Below are positions 9,836 to 16,331 of a DNA stretch of 50,705 nt, piece after piece. Every line of letters starts with the position of its first letter. The stretch's first letter is position 1. A program made the translations under genes and the position numbers. The notes under the pieces are model-generated. The model ran no database searches. It had not been told where the DNA came from and worked only from the letters and a program-made list of their open reading frames with translations. This stretch comes from Mycobacterium sp. ENV421 (GTDB lineage Bacteria; Actinomycetota; Actinomycetes; Mycobacteriales; Mycobacteriaceae). The stretch covers positions 1-50,705 of the forward strand of contig NZ_PDHO01000033.1 in the NCBI RefSeq assembly GCF_002887815.1, written 5' to 3'.

Positions 9836-10833
9836 TGGCGCAGCTTCTGGTCACCGGAGGCGCCGGCTTCATCGGATCCAACTTTGTGCATTACGCGCAT
9901 CAGCACACCGACCATCACATCACCGTGCTGGACAAACTCACCTATGCCGGGAATCGGGAGTCGTTGGCCGGCCTGCCCGAGAATCGGGTCAGCTTCGTCC
10001 ACGGTGATGTCGCCAACACCGAGCTCGTCGACAAGCTGGTGGCAGGGGTCGACAGCGTCGTGCATTACGCCGCGGAAACCCACAACGACAATTCACTGGA
10101 CGACCCGGAGCCGTTCCTGCACACCAACTTGATCGGGACGTTCACTCTGCTGGAAGCGGTCCGCAAGTACGGCGTGCGGTATCACCACATCTCGACCGAT
10201 GAGGTGTACGGCGACCTGGCGCTCGACGATCCGGGCCGGTTCACCGAAGCCAGCCCGTACAACCCTTCGTCGCCGTATTCGTCGACCAAGGCCGGCAGCG
10301 ATCTGTTGGTGCGGGCGTGGATGCGTTCCTACGGCGTGCAGGCGACGATCTCGAACTGCTCCAACAACTATGGCCCGTATCAGCATGTGGAGAAGTTCAT
10401 TCCCCGTCAGATCACCAACGTGCTGCGGGGGACACGCCCCAAGTTGTACGGGGAGGGGTTGAATGTGCGCGATTGGATCCACGCCGATGATCACTCCTCG
10501 GCAGTGTTGCAGATTCTGGAAGACGGCCGGATCGGGGAGACATACCTGATCGGCGCCAATGGCGAGAAGGACAACAAGACCGTCGTCGAGCTGATCCTGA
10601 CGATCATGGGCCAGCCGGCCGATGCCTACGAGAATGTGCCGGACCGGACCGGTCACGACCTGCGGTACGCCATTGATGCGACCAAGCTGCGCGATGAGCT
10701 CGGCTGGCGGCCGCGATATCCTGACTTCGAGCAAGGGCTGGCCGCGACGATCGACTGGTATCGCGACAACGAAAGCTGGTGGGCGCCCGCCAAAGACGCC
10801 ACCGAGGCTTTCTACGCCAGACTCGGGCAATGA
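9835..10833 (+). CDS. rmlB: dTDP-glucose 4,6-dehydratase (RmlB)
   Basis: Converts dTDP-glucose to dTDP-4-keto-6-deoxyglucose. The 332-residue extended SDR has GGAGFIGS at the N-terminus, the STDEVYGD active-site Asp-Glu segment and SPYSSTKAGSD with the Tyr-x3-Lys pair, all as in RmlB. The GTG start shares its G with the rmlA stop (TAGTG), so the two are translationally coupled. Its product can feed rhamnose, or other 6-deoxyhexoses such as 6-deoxytalose, through downstream enzymes. Confidence 0.95.
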   Translation: MAQLLVTGGAGFIGSNFVHYAHQHTDHHITVLDKLTYAGNRESLAGLPENRVSFVHGDVANTELVDKLVAGVDSVVHYAAETHNDNSLDDPEPFLHTNLIGTFTLLEAVRKYGVRYHHISTDEVYGDLALDDPGRFTEASPYNPSSPYSSTKAGSDLLVRAWMRSYGVQATISNCSNNYGPYQHVEKFIPRQITNVLRGTRPKLYGEGLNVRDWIHADDHSSAVLQILEDGRIGETYLIGANGEKDNKTVVELILTIMGQPADAYENVPDRTGHDLRYAIDATKLRDELGWRPRYPDFEQGLAATIDWYRDNESWWAPAKDATEAFYARLGQ

Positions 10834-10849
10834 CAGGGGAGCGCACGCA

Positions 10850-12286
10850 ATGACGGAGCTTGGAAAACCACTCCGCGCAACGGAGACGGCGATTCCCGGT
10901 TTGGTCATCTGGGACCTGCCTGTTCATGGTGACAATCGCGGCTGGTTCAAGGAGAACTGGCAGCGCGAGAAGATGGTGGCCGCCGGGATGCCCGATTTCG
11001 GGCCGGTGCAGAACAACGTCTCGTTCAACTCCTCGGCCGGCACCACCCGTGGCATTCATGCCGAACCGTGGGACAAGTACATCTCGGTTACTACTGGCCG
11101 GATCTTCGGCGCGTGGGTCGACCTGCGCGACGGGCCGACCTTCGGGACCGTGGTGACCGCTGAGATTGACCCATCGCGCGCCGTCTTCGTGCCGCAAGGC
11201 GTCGGTAACGGGTTCCAGACGCTGGAGCCGAACACCGCCTACACCTACCTGGTCAACGATCACTACTCGCCGGACGGTGTCTACACCTCGCTGAACCCCG
11301 CGGATGCGACTATCGCAATCGATTGGCCGATCCCGCTGGAGCAGGCCGAGCTGTCCGCCAAGGATCGGGCTCAAGGACCGCTGTCGGACGTTGTTCCGGT
11401 CCAGCCGCGCAAGACGTTGGTGATCGGTTGCAACGGGCAATTGGGCCGCGCACTGCGTGACGCCTTCGACGGCCTGTCGCATGTCGAGTACGTCGATCTG
11501 CCCGACTTCGATCTCACCAGTGCGGATTTCGCTTCGGCGCGCTCCTGGCGGGATTACGACACGATCGTCAATGCCGCGGCGTATACGGCGGTGGATGCCG
11601 CCGAGACCGCCGAGGGACGGGCCGCGGCGTGGGCGGCAAACGTCACCGGCATCGCGAATCTGGCGCGCGTCGCAGCGGCACACCGGCTGACCGTGGTGCA
11701 CGTATCGACCGACTACGTGTTCGACGGGAGCGCGACGCGGCCCTACCGTGAGGACGATCCGATGACGCCGCTCGGCGTCTACGGCCAGACGAAGGCCGCC
11801 GGCGATCAGATCATCGGGACGCTGGACCGGCACTACATCCTGCGCACCTCGTGGGTGATCGGTGACGGACGAAACTTCGTGCGCACCATGCTTTCTCTCG
11901 CCGAACGGGGTATCGACCCGTCGGTGGTCGACGACCAGATCGGTCGGTTGACATTCACCTCGGAGCTGGCCCGGGCCATCCGGCATGTGATCGAGACGCG
12001 CGCACCGTACGGAACCTACAACGTGACCGGATCCGGACCGGCCACCTCATGGGCCGACGTGGCGCGGCGCACGTTCGAACTCGCCGGTCACGACCCTTCA
12101 CGGGTCAGCGGGGTGTCGACGGCGGAGTACTTCAGCACGGCGACGAATCCCGTTGCGCCCCGGCCGCTTCACGGCGTTCTTGATCTGGCGAAGATCGAAT
12201 CGACGGGGTTCGTGCCCGCCGACGCCGGTGAGAGTCTGGCGAACTACGTGCGGCTGGAGAGCCGGGCCGCGTCCGGAGCCAGCTAG
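10850..12286 (+). CDS. Fused dTDP-4-keto-6-deoxyglucose 3,5-epimerase / dTDP-4-keto-rhamnose reductase (RmlC-RmlD)
   Basis: A 478-residue two-domain protein. Residues 1 to about 180 are RmlC-like: GDNRGWFKENWQ, the His-containing TTRGIHAEP, and VPQGVGNGFQTLEP. From about 185 an RmlD-like SDR begins (VIGCNGQLGRAL), with STDYVFDG and YGQTKAAGD (Tyr-x3-Lys). It would finish dTDP-L-rhamnose from the RmlB product in one polypeptide. Related fusions occur in corynebacteria; M. tuberculosis has the two as separate genes. The ATG at 10850 is preceded by AGGGGAG at a good distance; the open frame extends upstream into rmlB but without homology. It ends the coupled plus-strand block and is followed by a strong terminator. 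Confidence 0.9.
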   Translation: MTELGKPLRATETAIPGLVIWDLPVHGDNRGWFKENWQREKMVAAGMPDFGPVQNNVSFNSSAGTTRGIHAEPWDKYISVTTGRIFGAWVDLRDGPTFGTVVTAEIDPSRAVFVPQGVGNGFQTLEPNTAYTYLVNDHYSPDGVYTSLNPADATIAIDWPIPLEQAELSAKDRAQGPLSDVVPVQPRKTLVIGCNGQLGRALRDAFDGLSHVEYVDLPDFDLTSADFASARSWRDYDTIVNAAAYTAVDAAETAEGRAAAWAANVTGIANLARVAAAHRLTVVHVSTDYVFDGSATRPYREDDPMTPLGVYGQTKAAGDQIIGTLDRHYILRTSWVIGDGRNFVRTMLSLAERGIDPSVVDDQIGRLTFTSELARAIRHVIETRAPYGTYNVTGSGPATSWADVARRTFELAGHDPSRVSGVSTAEYFSTATNPVAPRPLHGVLDLAKIESTGFVPADAGESLANYVRLESRAASGAS

Positions 12287-12395
12287 CCGCTAGACCGTAG
12301 CTTGTATGAGCTGAGAGTTCGTGTCTCTGGCGCTGTGGCAAACCGGGGGTCAGGTGTCAGCGGGCTTGCGCGCTGCGATCAGCTCAGCGTTGATC

Positions 12396-12432
12396 GGCAA
12401 GCGCCGTCCCCAAAAAAGGGACGGCCCTTGCC
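12396..12432. terminator. Bidirectional hairpin terminator between rmlCD and the methyltransferase
   Basis: Inverted arms 12396-12410 and 12418-12432 (15 bp, one mismatch) enclose a CAAAAAA loop. Flanking bases extend the pairing imperfectly on both sides. It lies 110 nt after the rmlCD stop and 7 nt after the convergent methyltransferase stop, so it can serve both. There is no U-tract, which is common for mycobacterial hairpin terminators. Confidence 0.8.
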
Positions 12433-12439
12433 GTTACGC

Positions 12440-13216
12440 TCAGTTACGGATCAGGAAGCCGCGGGGGGCAAAGGTGAATCCGAACTTGGCCTCCCGCTCC
12501 GAGTCGTGGGTGTAGTCGCCCGGAAACTCCTGCTCGTACTCTTCGATTGCCTCGTACGGCCCGGGACCCCAGCCAGGGAGCACGGGGTGTCCGTTGACGA
12601 TGCCGTCCTCGACCAAGAGGTAGTCTCCCGGCACCAGAAGAGGTCTCAGCAACTTCATCTCACCCAGCACATGATCCTTTGAGTGGTCGCTGTCGAGAAT
12701 GGCGAACACCTTGCCAGGGTACTCTTCTCGCAACTTCTTGATCCGCTCCGCGATCGCTGGCGCTGTAGACGACGACTCAACGAATTCGACGTCGGGGTCC
12801 AACCTAGCCACCGGATCCAACGGCTTATGGTCGATGTCTACGGAGAGCACCTTGAATGGTCGCCCGTACTGCCGCATCACGTTCGCGAAGTACAGCGCCG
12901 ATCCGCCCTGATTCGAGCCGAATTCGATGACCAGCGACGGCTTCAGATCAAACAAGATCTCCTGGTAGTTCCACATGTCGCTGACGGATTTCCACGTGTT
13001 GATACCCATCCACGTCGTCTTGCGCCAGACGAACGTGTTGAAGTACCACTTGTGGTATTCCTCGGCTTCGTTACCCGTGGGCTGGTAGGCCACGATCGCT
13101 AGTGCGGATCGAGCTACTTGACGAACCGACGACAGCGTCGCCATCGCCATTTGCGGCACCGACCGCTTCCCTTGGCTGTGCCCGTGAACTGCCGCTTCGT
13201 TGAGTTGTCCCGTCAC
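12440..13216 (-). CDS. CmcI/rhamnosyl O-methyltransferase family SAM methyltransferase
   Basis: A 258-residue protein of the cephalosporin-hydroxylase (CmcI) family, which in mycobacteria includes the rhamnosyl O-methyltransferases of phenolic glycolipids and GPLs. Visible features are the SAM loop LVIEFGSNQGGSALYFA, the metal/SAM acidic segment AILDSDHSKDHVLGEM, YLLVEDGIVNGHPV and the C-terminal KFGFTFAPRGFL. It probably methylates a sugar hydroxyl of the glycolipid. The GTG at 13216 is chosen because a -10 element lies 6 nt upstream, allowing a leaderless mRNA; Met residues near 23-25 are later alternatives. It is downstream of the mmpL pair with a 175-nt gap, so it may be transcribed both with them and from its own promoter. 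Confidence 0.85.
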   Translation of the reverse strand: MTGQLNEAAVHGHSQGKRSVPQMAMATLSSVRQVARSALAIVAYQPTGNEAEEYHKWYFNTFVWRKTTWMGINTWKSVSDMWNYQEILFDLKPSLVIEFGSNQGGSALYFANVMRQYGRPFKVLSVDIDHKPLDPVARLDPDVEFVESSSTAPAIAERIKKLREEYPGKVFAILDSDHSKDHVLGEMKLLRPLLVPGDYLLVEDGIVNGHPVLPGWGPGPYEAIEEYEQEFPGDYTHDSEREAKFGFTFAPRGFLIRN

Positions 13217-13222
13217 CGCAGC

Positions 13223-13228
13223 ATATTA
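13223..13228 (-). promoter_or_regulatory. Candidate -10 element of a leaderless promoter for the CmcI-type methyltransferase
   Basis: On the minus strand TAATAT fits the mycobacterial TANNNT -10 pattern and is 6 nt before the GTG at 13216. Transcription would begin at or next to the start codon. No good -35 is visible. Confidence 0.5.
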
Positions 13229-13260
13229 ACAAGGGCGTCACTGACAGGTGATCGGAATTT

Positions 13261-13276
13261 GCTAGGTTGACCTAGC
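13261..13276. promoter_or_regulatory. Perfect 16-bp palindrome, candidate operator
   Basis: GCTAGGT-TG-ACCTAGC, a 7-bp perfect inverted repeat with a 2-nt centre, about 52 bp upstream of the proposed methyltransferase transcription start. The centre is too tight for a good RNA hairpin, which favours a dimeric DNA-binding protein. A related sequence lies at 42185-42201 ahead of drrA. It is not an IdeR box: the spacing of the AGGT/ACCT halves is wrong. Confidence 0.45.
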
Positions 13277-13391
13277 GATGTTGATCTCGAGCCCGGGACA
13301 ACCCGTTTCGCCCCCGAAGATCACGTGACCGTCGGCCCACAGGTTTCTTGAGACCCTGGCCTGGCAGCTACCTTGATCGAACGCGCGGAAC

Positions 13392-16331
13392 TTAGACCGA
13401 AGTCCGTGGAATGTCGGCGGTGACCGGATAGTCGTCGGTGGCTTCCCTCGGCAACATGTAGGCCCGCACCGACGCACGCGTTCCTTCCGATCGAAGCATA
13501 AAGCTGGCCGGGCGGGGTCGAACCCGTTGCGGCCACCAGAACCACCGGCCAAGCAGGACCGCGATCGCCGGTGTCATAAAGGACCGTACGACAAGGGTGT
13601 CGAACAACAGGCCGAGGCCAATGGTCGTGCCCACCTGGCCGATGATTTGCAGATCGCTGGTGACCATCGCAGCCATCGTGAACGCGAACACCAGGCCGGC
13701 GTTGGTCACCACCTTGCCGGTACCGCCCATTGCGCGGATGATGCCAGTGTTGATACCGGCGCCAAGTTCCTCTTTTATCCGGGACACCAGCAGAAGGTTG
13801 TAGTCGGAGCCGACGGCCAAGAGCACGATCACCGACATCGGCAGCACCATCCAGTGCAATTTGATGCCCAGGATGTATTGCCAGAGCAGCACCGAGAGTC
13901 CGAATGATGCGCCGAGCGACAACGCGACCGTGCCCACAATCACGAGTGACGCGATCAGGCTCCTCGTGATGAGCAACATGATGATGAAAATCAGGCAGAG
14001 TGCACCGATCGCGGCGATCCAAAGGTCGTATTTCGAACCGACGCTGAAGTCCTTGAATGTCGCGGCAGTTCCGGCGATCGAGATCTTGGAGCCCTGCAGT
14101 GGTGTCGTTTTGAGGGCTTCCTCGGCGGCCGATCTCAGTTTGTCGATGCTCGCGATGCCTGCTGGGGAGGCGGGTTCATCCTTGTGGGAGATTATGAACC
14201 GCGCGGCCCTGCCGTCGGGTGATAAGTAGGCGCTCATTGCCCGCTGGAAATCCGGGTTCCCGAAAACCTCGGGCGGCAGGTAGAAGGAGTCATCGTCCTG
14301 GGCGGCGTCGAAGGCCTGCCCCATCGCCGTGGTGTTCAGGTTCGAATCGTCGAGGACACTAAACGATCCCGACATCGTGCTATGCATTTTCAGCATCATG
14401 GTTCGCATCGATTCCATGATCGTGATCATCTTCGGCACTTGTTCGAGGAGCTGCGGCATCAGCTGATCCAATGTTGCAAAATGCTTCAGCATCTCCTTCA
14501 TCTTGTCGTTGAGGTCAGTGATTCCATCGATTGCATTGAATATCGATCGGATCGCCCAGCACACCGGGATGTCATAGCAGTGCGGTTCCCAATAGAAGTA
14601 ATTTCGGATTGGTCTGATGAAGTCGTCGAAGTCTGAGGTGTTGTTCATCAGAATGACGATCACTCGAGACATTTCTTCCGTGGTCACGTAGGACTGGTGA
14701 GTGATATCGCTGAGCTGCTTTTGCAGTTCGTACATCCGCTTCATCAGAACAATCTGCCTGTCGAGCAGCTTGACCTGCTCGAGTAGGTCGTTCATGCGGC
14801 TTTTCATGAAGTTCAGGCTGCTCTGCATCCCTGCGTTCTGCATGTTCATCAGGAAGGGTATCGACGTGTGCTCGATCGGCGTGCCCTCGGGACGCGTTAT
14901 CCCTTGAACTCGAGAAATGCCCGGGACTTTAAAAATTGCCTTCGCCAGCTTGTGCAAGATGAGGAAATCTGAAGGGTTCCGCATGTCGTGGTCAGATTCG
15001 ATCATCAGAATGTCGGGCATCATGCGGGCTTGCGAGAAATGCCGATCAGCGGCCGCATTACCGACATTTGCGGGGAGATCCTGCGGTATGTAGAGCCGAT
15101 CGTTGTAGCTCGTCTGGTAGCCGGGCAACGCCAGCAGGCCGATCAGTGCGATCGCGATCGTCGAGATCAGAATCGGGACCGGCCAGCGCACGACCGCGGT
15201 GCCGATCCGCCGCCACCGACGATTCCGCAGCCAGACCTTCGGGTCGAACAGCTTGAGGCGGCTGCCGACGGCCAAAACCGAGGGAACCAGCGTTACAGCG
15301 ACCGCGACGGCGACGAACATGCCGACAGCCGACGGCACACCCATGCTCTGAAAGATGGGTATGCGGGTGATGCTCAGGCACAGCATCGCCCCGGCGATCG
15401 TCAGCCCGCTTCCCAGGACGACGGGGGCGACGCTTCGGAAGGTGCTGTAAAAGGCGGTTTCGATGTCTTCGCTGGCCTGACGTGCCTCTTGGTAACGGCC
15501 GAAGAAGAAGATCCCGTAGTCGGTTCCGGCCGCCATTGCCAGGGCGACCAGCAGGCTGGTGGCGAATGTCGAGAGGCCGATGACGTTGTGGTCGGCGAGA
15601 AATGCGACGGTCCCCCGCGCGATCAGCACTTCGATGCCGACTGTCAGCAGTAGGCCGAGCACGGTGACGATCGACCGGTAGACGAGGAGCAGGACCGCGA
15701 AGATGAGCACGCCACCGACTGCGGTCATCTTGATCATGGAGTGGTCGCCGGCGTGCTGCATGTCCGATACCAGCGCGGCTGGACCTGTGACGTAGACCCT
15801 GATGCCCGGCGGCGCCGGCGTCCGTTCGACGATGCTGCGCACGGCGGCAATCGACTGTTGGCCCAGCGTCGTGCCCTGGTTACCGGCCAGGTTCAGTTGG
15901 ATGTAAACGGCTTTGCCGTCTTTGCTTTGTGCACCCGCTGCGGTGAGTCGGTCGCCCCACAAGTCCTGGACGAACTCGACGTGCTTCGTATCGCTTCTTA
16001 GCTGGCGGATTAGCCCGTCGTAGTACGTGTGCGCTTCGTCGCCGAGTTCCTGCTGCCCTTCCATCACCAACATCGCGAAGCTGTCGGAGGACGACTCTTT
16101 GAACACGCTGCCCATTCGGTGCATGGCGACCACCGCCGGCGCGTCCTGCGGAGCCATCGGCACGGAATGGTCTCGGCTGACGGTCTCCAGCCACGGGACG
16201 AAGAACGTCACGAGGACCGTCACCGCCAGCCACGCCAGGATAATCAGCGGGGATAGTGTCCGGATCGACCGCGCAATCACCGGCCGACTGAGCTGATTCG
16301 CCGGCTCTGGCCTCAGATCGGTTTCGGCCAC
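13392..16331 (-). CDS. MmpL-family RND transporter (second of the pair, MmpL4b-like)
   Basis: Inner-membrane RND transporter of 979 residues, the usual MmpL length. After a short cytoplasmic N-terminus come TM1 (SPLIILAWLAVTVLVTFF), a first periplasmic domain, a TM2-6 block with GTDYGIFFFGRY, a large second periplasmic domain and a TM7-12 block with GSDYNLLLVSRIKEE. These Asp-Tyr pairs form the proton relay of MmpL3/4-type proteins. The second loop has a Met/Leu-rich coiled coil (about residues 490-680) with the NYFYWEPHCYDIPVCW segment typical of MmpL4/5. Its GTG immediately follows the stop of the first mmpL (0 nt gap). In GPL loci, mmpS4-mmpL4a-mmpL4b is needed for GPL production and export; by analogy this pair handles the local lipopeptide. 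Confidence 0.93.
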   Translation of the reverse strand: MAETDLRPEPANQLSRPVIARSIRTLSPLIILAWLAVTVLVTFFVPWLETVSRDHSVPMAPQDAPAVVAMHRMGSVFKESSSDSFAMLVMEGQQELGDEAHTYYDGLIRQLRSDTKHVEFVQDLWGDRLTAAGAQSKDGKAVYIQLNLAGNQGTTLGQQSIAAVRSIVERTPAPPGIRVYVTGPAALVSDMQHAGDHSMIKMTAVGGVLIFAVLLLVYRSIVTVLGLLLTVGIEVLIARGTVAFLADHNVIGLSTFATSLLVALAMAAGTDYGIFFFGRYQEARQASEDIETAFYSTFRSVAPVVLGSGLTIAGAMLCLSITRIPIFQSMGVPSAVGMFVAVAVAVTLVPSVLAVGSRLKLFDPKVWLRNRRWRRIGTAVVRWPVPILISTIAIALIGLLALPGYQTSYNDRLYIPQDLPANVGNAAADRHFSQARMMPDILMIESDHDMRNPSDFLILHKLAKAIFKVPGISRVQGITRPEGTPIEHTSIPFLMNMQNAGMQSSLNFMKSRMNDLLEQVKLLDRQIVLMKRMYELQKQLSDITHQSYVTTEEMSRVIVILMNNTSDFDDFIRPIRNYFYWEPHCYDIPVCWAIRSIFNAIDGITDLNDKMKEMLKHFATLDQLMPQLLEQVPKMITIMESMRTMMLKMHSTMSGSFSVLDDSNLNTTAMGQAFDAAQDDDSFYLPPEVFGNPDFQRAMSAYLSPDGRAARFIISHKDEPASPAGIASIDKLRSAAEEALKTTPLQGSKISIAGTAATFKDFSVGSKYDLWIAAIGALCLIFIIMLLITRSLIASLVIVGTVALSLGASFGLSVLLWQYILGIKLHWMVLPMSVIVLLAVGSDYNLLLVSRIKEELGAGINTGIIRAMGGTGKVVTNAGLVFAFTMAAMVTSDLQIIGQVGTTIGLGLLFDTLVVRSFMTPAIAVLLGRWFWWPQRVRPRPASFMLRSEGTRASVRAYMLPREATDDYPVTADIPRTSV

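Noticed and set aside
12302..12682. Plus-strand open frame of 126 codons after rmlCD.
   Set aside because: It crosses the terminator hairpin and lies antisense to the methyltransferase; no homology.
13261..13276. Possible IdeR iron box (AGGT...ACCT halves).
   Set aside because: The IdeR consensus is a 19-bp site with wider spacing of the halves; this palindrome is too compact.
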